This document shows, piece by piece, positions 24,546 to 32,748 of a stretch of 64,000 nt of DNA. A model generated the notes under the pieces. That model made no database searches. It saw only the letters and a program-made list of their open reading frames with translations, and had not been told where the DNA came from. The stretch's first letter is position 1. Each line of letters opens with the position of its first letter. This DNA comes from JACJVV01 sp964581515. Lineage in GTDB: Archaea; Nanobdellota; Nanobdellia; Woesearchaeales; JACJVV01. Where the stretch lies: contig CAZOOV010000004.1 of NCBI GenBank assembly GCA_964581515.1, forward strand, positions 116,399 to 180,398. The letters are read 5' to 3'. The position numbers and the translations under genes were made by a program.

Positions 24546-26108
24546 TTATTTCTTATCTTTTCCTAATGCTTCCTTTTTTCTAAGTAATCTATTATAATTT
24601 ATTGCAAATCTATGTGCTTCATCACGTATTTGTTGCAGTAGTTTTAAGGCTTTACTTTTTTTATCAAAATTAAGTGGGAAACTTAATCCTGGAACAAATA
24701 CCTCTTCAAACTTCTTTGCAAGAGATATTACTGGGAGTCTTATTCCTAACTCTTGTAATGATTCAATTGCACTCATAAGTTGTCCTTTTCCACCATCAAT
24801 AATTACTAGATCAGGCAAATCAGCTTTCTCGTCCCTTAATCGTTTATATCTTCTTTTTACTACTTCTGCAATTGATGCAAGATCATCTATGCCATCAACT
24901 GTTTTAATCTTAAATCTTCTATAATTGCTCTTATCTGGGATTCCATCTCTGAATTGTACCATTGAAGCAACTGTGGATGATCCTGAGATATGTGAAACAT
25001 CAAAACATTCCATCACAGATGGAACTTCTTGCATTCTTAATCTCTTTTTAAGATCAAGTAATGATTCTTCTTCTTTAAAGAATTCTATCTCAATATTTTT
25101 CTTTACTAACTCAAGCAGTTGTTTTTTCTCACCTTTCTTAGGTATAGTAAATATTATCTTTTTCTTTGCTTTTCCACAAAGAACTTCTTTTAATGTTTCA
25201 TCAATCTTATTAGATATTATTATTTCCTTAGGTATTGGGTTCTCATCATAATACTGCATCAGGAAATCTTCAAAGAATGAATCATCATAATCAAAGACAA
25301 AAGATTGTTTGTTTTCAAGTGTTCCTTTATACACATTAAATAAGATTAAGTAAATTTTATCTCCTTTCTTAATGAAATTAATAACATCCTCATTATACTT
25401 CTTATTTCTCTCCATATTTTGTTTTTCTTTTAGCCATTCTACTGCTTTTATCTGGTCTCTTTTTTTAATAGCATTTTCAAACTCATTATTATCAGAATAA
25501 AAGATCATCCTGCTTTTTAGAAGTTTAATAGTTTCACTAATCTTACCACTAAGGACCATTTCTACTTCATTTATTTCTTTTTCATAATCCTCTTTGCTTA
25601 TTTTACCAGTACAAGGCGCGTCGCATAGCCCAATATGATATCTTAAGCATTCTTTTTTTGGTAATCTTTTGCATGTTCTAAGCTTAAAATTCTTAGTTAG
25701 GAGTTCTCTCACGTAATCTCTTTTCTGTCCGCTTACAAAAGGACCAAAATATCTCCCTTTATCTTTTACTTTTCTTGCAATAAGAAGCTTTGGGAATTCT
25801 TCATCAGTAATCTCAAGATATGCATATCTTTTAGAATCCTTAAGATCAATATTATATTTAGGAGTATGTTTCTTTATAAGATTATTTTCAAGGATAAGAG
25901 CTTCTGCCTCAGTATCTGTCAAGATGAATTCAACATCTCTTATTTGAGATATAAGCATCTGTGTCTTCTTATCATCATGCTTCTTATGAAAGTATGAACC
26001 TACTCTTTTCCTAAGATTCTTGGCTTTGCCTATATAGATTATATTACTCTTAGAATCCTTGAATATATAGCATCCTGGGTTATTTGGTATATTTGATAAT
26101 TCAATCAT
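24546..26108 (-). CDS. uvrC: Excinuclease ABC subunit C, lacking the C-terminal HhH domain
   Basis: Makes both incisions in nucleotide excision repair. The GIY-YIG nuclease is at the N terminus (GCYIFKD..IIYIGKAKNLRKR), then the Cys-rich linker (CKRLPKKECLRYHIGLCDAPC), the UVR domain (about 190-225) and the RNase H-like nuclease with DVSHISGS and LVIIDGGKGQ. The protein stops at 520 residues shortly after HRFAINYNRLLRKK. The usual helix-hairpin-helix tail of about 60 residues, needed for efficient 5' incision in E. coli, is absent. The stop is followed by the intergenic element. Confidence 0.96.
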   Translation of the reverse strand: MIELSNIPNNPGCYIFKDSKSNIIYIGKAKNLRKRVGSYFHKKHDDKKTQMLISQIRDVEFILTDTEAEALILENNLIKKHTPKYNIDLKDSKRYAYLEITDEEFPKLLIARKVKDKGRYFGPFVSGQKRDYVRELLTKNFKLRTCKRLPKKECLRYHIGLCDAPCTGKISKEDYEKEINEVEMVLSGKISETIKLLKSRMIFYSDNNEFENAIKKRDQIKAVEWLKEKQNMERNKKYNEDVINFIKKGDKIYLILFNVYKGTLENKQSFVFDYDDSFFEDFLMQYYDENPIPKEIIISNKIDETLKEVLCGKAKKKIIFTIPKKGEKKQLLELVKKNIEIEFFKEEESLLDLKKRLRMQEVPSVMECFDVSHISGSSTVASMVQFRDGIPDKSNYRRFKIKTVDGIDDLASIAEVVKRRYKRLRDEKADLPDLVIIDGGKGQLMSAIESLQELGIRLPVISLAKKFEEVFVPGLSFPLNFDKKSKALKLLQQIRDEAHRFAINYNRLLRKKEALGKDKK

Positions 26109-26156
26109 GATTATGAAAAAAGACTATTGATATAAAAATTAAAGCATTGTGAACAG

Positions 26157-26308
26157 ATAGAAAGTTAGCTTTGCCCAATGAGGCGATGCCAGAGAAGAGT
26201 ATTTACTATTGTATATAAATTATGGATTTATATACACCAGATCTTTTTGCATAGCAAAAATTTCTCGTTCTCTGAGCATAGTTGCGCCGTGCAAGCTTAA
26301 CTTTCTAT
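26157..26308 (-). repeat. Palindromic structured element, copy 2 (uvrA-uvrC gap)
   Basis: 152 bases in the same orientation as copy 1. The outer stem is ATAGAAAGTT with AACTTTCTAT; then GCTTTGCC near GCAAGC, AGGCG near CGCC and CAGAGAA with TTCTCTG. Inside are two extra hairpins: TGTATATAAAT with ATTTATATACA, and TTTTTGC with GCAAAAA. The result would be a branched fold on a shared stem. It fills most of the gap between uvrA and uvrC. Confidence 0.75.
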
Positions 26309-26329
26309 ATACACTTGTGATAATTTATT

Positions 26330-29128
26330 TTAAAGCATTTGTTTTAGGAATCTGCCAGTATGGCTTTTCTTGTTGCTAGCAATATCCTCAGGAGTTCCTT
26401 TTGCGATGATCTCTCCTCCTGCGTCTCCTCCTTCAGGTCCAAGATCGATTATGTGATCTGCAGATTTTATGACATCAAGATTATGTTCGATCACTACGAC
26501 ACTGTTGCCCTTTTCAACAAGATTATTCAGTACTTTGATGAGTTTTCTTACATCATGGAAATGAAGCCCTGTAGTTGGTTCATCAAGAAGATAAAGTGTG
26601 TTTCCAGTGCCTCTTTTTGAGAGTTCTCTTGTAAGTTTTATCCTTTGTGCTTCTCCACCGCTAAGGGTCACTGATGATTGTCCAAGTTTGATATATTCAA
26701 GCCCCACTTTTTGTAAAGTTTCAAGTTTTGTCTTTATCTGTGGGATATTTGCAAATAGTTCTAGTGCTTCTTCAACACTCATGCCAAGTACGTCAGCAAT
26801 TGATTTCCCTCTGTATCTGACTTCGAGAGTCTCATGATTGTATCTTTTTCCTTTGCATTCTTCGCATTCTACATACACATCAGGCAGAAAGTTCATCTCT
26901 ATTTTTATTACGCCATCTCCTTGGCATGCCTCACACCTTCCACCTTTTACATTAAATGAGAAACGTCCTGGTTTATATCCACGAATCTTTGCTTCTTTTG
27001 TAGATGCAAATAGCTTTCTGATCTCATCAAATACTTTTGTGTATGTTGCAGGGTTGCTTCTTGGAGTCTTTCCTATCGGTGATTGATCGATCACTACAAC
27101 CTTGTCGACTTCCTTATCCAGTTTCAGCTCTTTGTGTTTTCCAGGAAGAAGTTTTGAACTGTGAAGCTTTTTCATGATTGCTTTATAGAGTATCCCGTAT
27201 ATTATGGTTGATTTTCCGCTTCCAGAGACACCTGTGACAAGCGTAAGAAGTCCAAGAGGGATCTCTATATCAATATTCTTTAGATTGTTCTCACTACAAC
27301 CAGTAAGCCTTATATAATCTTTTGGTTTTCTTCTTTTTGGCGGTATCTTTATTGAAAGTTTTTTTGATAGGTATTGTCCTGTAAGTGATTTGCTGTTTTT
27401 TTCTATCTCTTTTGGTGTTCCTTCTGCGATTATCTCTCCACCATGTATTCCTGCACCAGGTCCAATGTCAACTACATAATCTGCTCGCCTGATCGTATCT
27501 TCATCATGTTCAACAACTATGAGTGTATTTCCAAGATCCCTTAAGTGATGCAGTGTATCGATAAGCTTTTCATTATCTTTCTGATGAAGTCCTATGCTTG
27601 GCTCATCAAGTATATAGAGTACTCCCATCAGGTTTGAACCAATCTGTGTTGCAAGTCTGATTCTTTGTGCTTCTCCTCCGCTAAGAGTTGAGGCGCTCCT
27701 TGAGAGTGTAAGATAACCAATTCCTACTTGTTCTAAGAATCTTAATCTGTCATTAATCTCTTTTAGTACCATCTTTGCAATATCTGCTTGTTTTTTTGTG
27801 AGGTTAATATTTTTAAAGAATTTTACAGCTTCTAGGATAGAAAAGTCAGTGATATCAATTATTGATTTGCCATCTATTCTTACTGCAATTATCTTATCTT
27901 TGAGTCTTTTTCCTTTGCATTCTGGACAAGGGCTTATTCTCATGAATTTTTCAAGCTCTCTTCTTCTATAATCTGATTGTGTCTGATGATAAAGCCTTTC
28001 TGACTGCGGGATAAGTCCTTCCCAGTTTCCAGTAGAAGACCATTCTGCGTCTCCTCCTTTCATCTTCATATTGAATTTTATTCTTTCAGCTGAACCATGG
28101 AATAGTATGTCTTGTTGTTTTTTAGTAAGGTCTTTAATTGGTGTGAATACACTGAATCCGAAATGTTTTGCAACTGCGCCGAGATATTGCCCTCTCCATC
28201 CATCTATTGCGTTTCGATAAAGCATGACTGCTCCGTCGGCAATACATTTGCTTTTGTCAGGGATCATAAGATCAGGATCAAAGTCCATCTTTATTCCAAG
28301 ACCGTGGCACTCTTCACAGGCGCCAAACGGTGAGTTAAAAGAAAACATCCTTGGTTGGAGTTCTTCAAAAGCAAGTCCACATTTAGGACACGCCATATTT
28401 GATGAGAAGATATGCTCTTTTCCTTGCTCGTCAAGAATGATTACTAAATCTTTTGACTTTATTATTGCATTTTCAATCGCTTCAGCAAGTCTTGTTGTAT
28501 CATTTGCGCTGATCCTGTCGATCACGACTTCAATATCATGCTTCTTGTATCTTTCAAGCTTGACTTTCTCATCAGTTCTTTGGATATTTTTGTTTACTCT
28601 GACTCTTGTGAACCCTTCTTTGTTTAGGTCTTCGATTACTTTTTCATAAGTTCCTTTCTTCTGTCTTATTATTGGTGCAAGTACTGTAAGTTGACCTTTC
28701 AATTCTTCTTGTACTTGCTGTGCAATCCTTTGCGGGCTTTGCGCTTCGATCTTAATATTATGTTTTGGACAATAAGGAGTACCGATTCTTGCAAAAAGAA
28801 GCCTTAAGTAATCGTATATTTCAGTTACTGTGCCTACAGTTGAGCGTGGGTTTTTTGATGTTGTCTTCTGTTCGATTGAAATTGCAGGTGATAACCCTTC
28901 AATTGAGTCGCAGTCTGGTTTATTCATAAGCCCCAGGAACTGTCTTGCGTATGATGAAAGACTTTCTACATATCTTCTTTGCCCTTCTGCGTATAATGTG
29001 TCAAATGCAAGTGTAGACTTACCACTGCCTGAAAGCCCAGTGATCACGATGAACTTATCTCTAGGCAGAGTAAGGTTTATGTTCTTTAGGTTGTGTTCAC
29101 GAGCACCTTTTATGATTATATCTTTCAT
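26330..29128 (-). CDS. uvrA: Excinuclease ABC subunit A
   Basis: Damage-recognition ATPase, 932 residues, normal length. It has two ABC modules: Walker A GLSGSGKS (about 32-39) and GVSGSGKS (about 630-637), two LSGGEAQRI signatures and DEP Walker B sites. The zinc modules CPKCG...CEECHG and CEACQGDG...CEECKGKR are complete. It starts at the ATG at 29128, 12 bases after a 27-codon leader ORF that repeats its first 12 residues. First full gene of the uvr operon. Confidence 0.98.
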   Translation of the reverse strand: MKDIIIKGAREHNLKNINLTLPRDKFIVITGLSGSGKSTLAFDTLYAEGQRRYVESLSSYARQFLGLMNKPDCDSIEGLSPAISIEQKTTSKNPRSTVGTVTEIYDYLRLLFARIGTPYCPKHNIKIEAQSPQRIAQQVQEELKGQLTVLAPIIRQKKGTYEKVIEDLNKEGFTRVRVNKNIQRTDEKVKLERYKKHDIEVVIDRISANDTTRLAEAIENAIIKSKDLVIILDEQGKEHIFSSNMACPKCGLAFEELQPRMFSFNSPFGACEECHGLGIKMDFDPDLMIPDKSKCIADGAVMLYRNAIDGWRGQYLGAVAKHFGFSVFTPIKDLTKKQQDILFHGSAERIKFNMKMKGGDAEWSSTGNWEGLIPQSERLYHQTQSDYRRRELEKFMRISPCPECKGKRLKDKIIAVRIDGKSIIDITDFSILEAVKFFKNINLTKKQADIAKMVLKEINDRLRFLEQVGIGYLTLSRSASTLSGGEAQRIRLATQIGSNLMGVLYILDEPSIGLHQKDNEKLIDTLHHLRDLGNTLIVVEHDEDTIRRADYVVDIGPGAGIHGGEIIAEGTPKEIEKNSKSLTGQYLSKKLSIKIPPKRRKPKDYIRLTGCSENNLKNIDIEIPLGLLTLVTGVSGSGKSTIIYGILYKAIMKKLHSSKLLPGKHKELKLDKEVDKVVVIDQSPIGKTPRSNPATYTKVFDEIRKLFASTKEAKIRGYKPGRFSFNVKGGRCEACQGDGVIKIEMNFLPDVYVECEECKGKRYNHETLEVRYRGKSIADVLGMSVEEALELFANIPQIKTKLETLQKVGLEYIKLGQSSVTLSGGEAQRIKLTRELSKRGTGNTLYLLDEPTTGLHFHDVRKLIKVLNNLVEKGNSVVVIEHNLDVIKSADHIIDLGPEGGDAGGEIIAKGTPEDIASNKKSHTGRFLKQML

Positions 29129-29140
29129 TTTACATCAGTC

Positions 29141-29224
29141 TTATTCTTCTAGTGTGAGTGAGCGACCAGAAATTCTTGATTTCTGTGTATGTTCTCTTGC
29201 ACCCTTAATTATTATATCCTTCAT
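29141..29224 (-). CDS. 27-codon leader ORF repeating the UvrA N terminus
   Basis: This ORF starts with MKDIIIKGAREH, identical to the first 12 residues of UvrA, then diverges into a 15-residue tail and stops 12 bases before uvrA. Over those 12 codons there are seven codon differences from uvrA and all are synonymous. It has a Shine-Dalgarno (AAAGGTG, 4 bases before the ATG) and follows a TATA box. It may be the relic of an older or incoming uvrA allele, or a translated leader peptide. Both views explain a protein-level match; only selection or history can tell them apart. Confidence 0.6.
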   Translation of the reverse strand: MKDIIIKGAREHTQKSRISGRSLTLEE

Positions 29225-29475
29225 CTTGCACCTTTTATTACAATGTATTGAAATTTATTTCAATGTTTAAAAATCTATGATTTTTATTATCTTTCATTTT
29301 GTATGATTCTATATTATTCTATTCTAATCATAGATTGTTCTATATATTATATGATCAGTGAAGAACGCCCTATTTATATATATTGCTCATGCTTGACTAG
29401 TGTGTCCAGTGCTTTATTAAGAAGATATGGTTTAAATATTAAATAGATTGTTTAAGATTCTATTGGATATTTGCT
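29225..29475 (-). promoter_or_regulatory. uvr operon promoter and operator region
   Basis: On the minus strand a TATA-like TTTTTAAAC (about 29265-29273) is followed by a perfect dyad ATTGAAA-TTTA-TTTCAAT-type palindrome (29247-29264) at the predicted transcript start. Farther up, AATCTATGATT (29272-29282) is the exact inverse of AATCATAGATT (29326-29336). The rest, up to the end of the secreted-protein gene at 29476, is AT-rich and holds no gene that can be supported. Confidence 0.5.
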
Positions 29476-30588
29476 TTATCTTTTTATTCTTATCTTCCTT
29501 ACAACTAAAATTACGATTATTACCAGTATTATTATCGCCAGAATAGGTTTCCATGCATTGTTCTTTTCTTTTGGTGCTTCCTTCGGAGCTGTGCAGTCTG
29601 GATCGATTATATTGCTAGCATCTGCACAATAGCCATCTATAGAGCTCTTTGGACAATCTGCAATGCAATTAAGCTCAGTCTCAAATGTGAATTCATAATC
29701 GCATTTGCCGTTTCCGCAAAGATCTATTGCGATAGGTATCTCATCAGTTATTGCTACCAATGAATCATCTACCATCACTCTTAGGGAATTCAGTTTGATA
29801 TTCATGCCTTTCTCTATTTTAACAGTATACTGCAAAGTCTTCTCTTCTCCTGGCTTAAGTGACTTTATCTTTTTCTCCCATTGCAATACTCTTCCACCAT
29901 CAAAATATTCAAATTCCTTTATTGGAGAGACTCCTTTAAAGATTCCATGTGTGAAAGAGTCTTCTAATGTTATATCTTTTATCTCTTCTACCCCATTGTT
30001 CTTTATGGTTGCAGTTATCTGTATCTCAGGAGGAGTCCATGTTATTGTTGTAGGAGTTGCAGTCCTTGTCACTTCAATATCAGCATCCAATTCACTCCAT
30101 CTGACATTAAGTGCGGTAGGATGGATATCTTTCTTGTTCCAGATATATGCACCATCTTCAGTTATATTATCATGTTCTTTGCTGCTGCTTACTATCTCTT
30201 CAACACCTTCAGGCAATACCAATTTTACATAATAATTTCCTGTAGTCTTTGAATGATACATTCCGTTGAAAAGAATCACAGGATTGAATTTCAATGTCTT
30301 GTAATCTTCTCCTGTGATTTCGATATCATATGTCGCTTGTATTGTTTTCTCTTTTCCTGGCTGCAATGTTATATCTTCTTCTGGTAGATTTCCAATATTC
30401 AGATAGCTTAAACTGACACTTTCTTCTTTATCTCCGTTGTTTACTAGAACATATTCTAGAGCAACAGATCCATCTATCTCTGCTTCAAGGCTTTTGACTT
30501 CTATTGAGCCATCATAGAATTGCACTTGGCTAAATGCCAAAGGCAGTAAGAAAAGAAGTAACGTTAAGATTATTATTTTATATTTCAT
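29476..30588 (-). CDS. Secreted, membrane-anchored protein with CARDB-like beta domains
   Basis: 370 residues with a signal peptide (LLLFLLPLAFS|Q), two Ig-like/CARDB-type beta domains (about 25-115 and 160-280; EYVLVNNGDKEESVSL and ITATIKNNGVEEIKD), and a Cys motif LCGNGKCDYEF..LNCIADC. A C-terminal membrane helix (AIIILVIIVILVV) with a basic tail ends the protein. The GNGxCD..E..C..DC motif is common in surface proteins of DPANN archaea. It is last in a minus-strand run of exported proteins. Confidence 0.75.
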   Translation of the reverse strand: MKYKIIILTLLLFLLPLAFSQVQFYDGSIEVKSLEAEIDGSVALEYVLVNNGDKEESVSLSYLNIGNLPEEDITLQPGKEKTIQATYDIEITGEDYKTLKFNPVILFNGMYHSKTTGNYYVKLVLPEGVEEIVSSSKEHDNITEDGAYIWNKKDIHPTALNVRWSELDADIEVTRTATPTTITWTPPEIQITATIKNNGVEEIKDITLEDSFTHGIFKGVSPIKEFEYFDGGRVLQWEKKIKSLKPGEEKTLQYTVKIEKGMNIKLNSLRVMVDDSLVAITDEIPIAIDLCGNGKCDYEFTFETELNCIADCPKSSIDGYCADASNIIDPDCTAPKEAPKEKNNAWKPILAIIILVIIVILVVRKIRIKR

Positions 30589-30631
30589 TTCTCCAACCTC
30601 ATTATTTTTCTATTTATGGTCTTTTTCACTT

Positions 30632-31084
30632 CTATGCTATATCCATTCCATCTTCTGAGGAATCTGTTCCTGTATTCGTACCAGAGCCTCTGCAGACATC
30701 AATATAGTATGTCTTGTCAGACCATCCTCCTTGAGGACATGCAGTCCCATTAGGATAATTATATGCATATGTCTTAGCTCTATCATTGTACTCCCAATGT
30801 TTTCCTACACGGTCATTCCATATATTATCGGTTGCATGTGATTCTGAATGTATATTTGAATAGAAGAAATCCCCTATGGGTCCATAATCCATTATTCTGT
30901 AGCTTCCCTGATATAAAACTATGTTATATGTATGTCCTCCATCTACACAATTCCAGAATGTCCAGCACCATCCCCATCTATCGAAATCCGTGAAATCATC
31001 CCAATCATAAGCATATGCTGGTGATGCTAATGATAAAACAATCAATAAGGTCACCACTCGCATTATATTATTATTTCTCATCAT
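30632..31084 (-). CDS. Split transglutaminase-like protein, His/Asp half with own signal peptide
   Basis: 150 residues. A signal peptide (RVVTLLIVLSLASPAYA) is followed by a Trp-rich stretch and then GGH51TYNIVLY and YRIMD66YG. These align with the His- and Asp-bearing part of the single-chain paralogue at 31789 (HTFNIID, YRIVDKG), and the C-terminal YNYPNG..CPQGGWSDKTYYID matches too. The catalytic Cys is on the preceding ORF. The start overlaps that ORF's stop (ATGA-like). The enzyme would have to form from two exported chains. Confidence 0.7.
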   Translation of the reverse strand: MMRNNNIMRVVTLLIVLSLASPAYAYDWDDFTDFDRWGWCWTFWNCVDGGHTYNIVLYQGSYRIMDYGPIGDFFYSNIHSESHATDNIWNDRVGKHWEYNDRAKTYAYNYPNGTACPQGGWSDKTYYIDVCRGSGTNTGTDSSEDGMDIA

Positions 31085-31752
31085 TCTTCATCTTCTTTTA
31101 CTATTGCATCTGCACTGTATACACATTTCCAGCTAACTCCTAATGATCGTAATAAGGCTGCTCTAAGGATTGCGTGATCTTCACAATCTCCACAATAATC
31201 TGCACCACATTCTCTGCTTCCACTCTCATTTATGGTCCTTCTTGCACTCTGCTTATCATCCCAGGCTCCTCCATCTTTGACCCATTCCATATGATTATCC
31301 ACATAGGATGCAACTGCTTCTATGTAATCATCAGATGAAGCGCCGCTGTTGGTTATGCCATATTCCTGTAAAGCCTGTATTGCAGTTTCATATATTAGCG
31401 GATCTCCTAATGAGAAATACTCTGCATCTTCAGCATTTCCAGGAGATGCATCTGCAAAGCAATCTATCATGAATTGCATTGTCTCCTCTGTATCATCAGA
31501 ATCCTCAGAACTTCCTCCATCATCACTTCCAGAACTGCTGCACACTGCTTCTCCATTATCATTTATGCAGGTCTGTCCAGCAGGACATGTCTTCTGTGTG
31601 CAAGAGCACCCGAACTGATCTACTACAGTTGTTCCACTATCTGCGCAGTTATCACCACTATCAGGAATCCCATCCTGATCAGAATCTGTTACAGCAAGTA
31701 CAATCAATAAAGAAACAAACATGATAATCATATAACTTATTTTCTTTAACAT
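31081..31752 (-). CDS. Split transglutaminase-like protein, Cys half
   Basis: 223 residues: an N-terminal hydrophobic export signal, a TSP3-like calcium repeat (DSDQDGIPDSGDNC), a small Cys-rich module (CSCTQKTCPAGQTC), an acidic Ser linker, and the first half of a transglutaminase-like domain ending in YCGDC190EDHAILRAALLRSLG. The His and Asp of the triad are absent here because the ORF stops 14 residues after this part. They are in the next ORF, which starts inside the stop codon. Compare the intact but Cys-less paralogue at 31789. Confidence 0.75.
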   Translation of the reverse strand: MLKKISYMIIMFVSLLIVLAVTDSDQDGIPDSGDNCADSGTTVVDQFGCSCTQKTCPAGQTCINDNGEAVCSSSGSDDGGSSEDSDDTEETMQFMIDCFADASPGNAEDAEYFSLGDPLIYETAIQALQEYGITNSGASSDDYIEAVASYVDNHMEWVKDGGAWDDKQSARRTINESGSRECGADYCGDCEDHAILRAALLRSLGVSWKCVYSADAIVKEDEE

Positions 31753-31788
31753 TTTATTATTTCCAGTTCAATCATTTATATATTTTTA

Positions 31789-32748
31789 TCAATTTGGTGC
31801 ATTATTTCCATATAATATATACATTGGTCCTACATATTGCATTCCTAGGAACGGACAACCATCTATGTAATATGTCTGATCAGTCCATCCTCCAGTTGGA
31901 CAAAGTGGTCCATCTGGATAATTATATGTGTATTGAGATGGATGGATATTATTTGTCGAAGTTTTTCCAAGATAATCATTCCAGATATTCTTGACTGCAT
32001 AATTCTGATTGTATGTTGCAGTGTAGAAATAATCTCCAAGATTTCCTTTATCGACAATCCTGTATGCTTCTAGATAATCTATTATGTTAAATGTATGGTT
32101 TGTACTTTCTGCAATGTAAACGCATCTAGAGCTGACACTTAATGCTCGAAGTAAAGCAGCAGTCAGTATTGCTCTATCAACACTGCTTCCGCAAAATCTT
32201 TCCGCACAACCATAATCGATTTTGCTATATTTTATTATATCATCTGCAGGCATCTTAATGCTTGTTATGTTGTCTCCCATATTGCTATTTACATAACCCA
32301 CAACTGCTTCTATAAAAGCATCGCTTGTGTTCAAAGATGTTATATTTACATTATTCAGACTTGCATATGCAGTGAGTGCCTGGATAGCAGTTTCATAGAC
32401 AACTGCTTCATCTAGTGATAATAATTCTGCAGATTCTCCGCTCCCAGGAGACGCTTCATCAAAACAAGGTCCGATATTCTTATCAGGAAGTTCTGGAGGC
32501 TGAGTCATATTGATGTTTGTTGCATTATTTGTACAGATTGCTTTGAATGTATGAATTGTGCAGTTAAGTCCTTGAGGGCATGTTTTTTGGTCACATGAAC
32601 ATCCTTGTTCATCTACCATCCATGTATCAGTATTTGGGCATATATCAAATGCATCTTCAACGCCATCTCTATCTCTATCTGCTACGCCAGCAAAAGCTAT
32701 AGCAATTAATGATACAAACATGATAATATAAATTAATGATTTATTCAT
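31789..32748 (-). CDS. Transglutaminase-like paralogue, catalytic Cys lost
   Basis: About 320 residues in one chain: export signal, TSP3-like repeat (DRDRDGVEDAFDICP), Cys module (CSCDQKTCPQGLNC), then a full transglutaminase-like domain. The catalytic GDCEDHA is here GSSVDRA, so Cys is Ser and the next His is Arg, while His221 and Asp236 remain. It is therefore probably not an active enzyme of this type. The ATG at 32748 overlaps the stop of the pilin-like gene; an ATG at 32757 would add three residues. Likely arose by duplication with the split pair downstream. Confidence 0.75.
   Translation of the reverse strand: MNKSLIYIIMFVSLIAIAFAGVADRDRDGVEDAFDICPNTDTWMVDEQGCSCDQKTCPQGLNCTIHTFKAICTNNATNINMTQPPELPDKNIGPCFDEASPGSGESAELLSLDEAVVYETAIQALTAYASLNNVNITSLNTSDAFIEAVVGYVNSNMGDNITSIKMPADDIIKYSKIDYGCAERFCGSSVDRAILTAALLRALSVSSRCVYIAESTNHTFNIIDYLEAYRIVDKGNLGDYFYTATYNQNYAVKNIWNDYLGKTSTNNIHPSQYTYNYPDGPLCPTGGWTDQTYYIDGCPFLGMQYVGPMYILYGNNAPN

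Noticed and set aside
24443..26308. The uvr intergenic elements as integron attC-like recombination sites
   Set aside because: Copy 2 shows GCTTAAC near one end, which resembles a core site, but copy 1 does not keep it and the other arm lacks the GTTRRRY pattern. No integron integrase is nearby. Compensated stem changes point to structure rather than recombination cores.
22500..29100. Antisense ORFs of 60-140 codons inside uvrB, uvrC and uvrA
   Set aside because: They are Ser/Leu/Phe-rich frames opposite conserved coding sequence, lack promoters and Shine-Dalgarno sites, and vanish as expected for shadows of A/T-biased codons.
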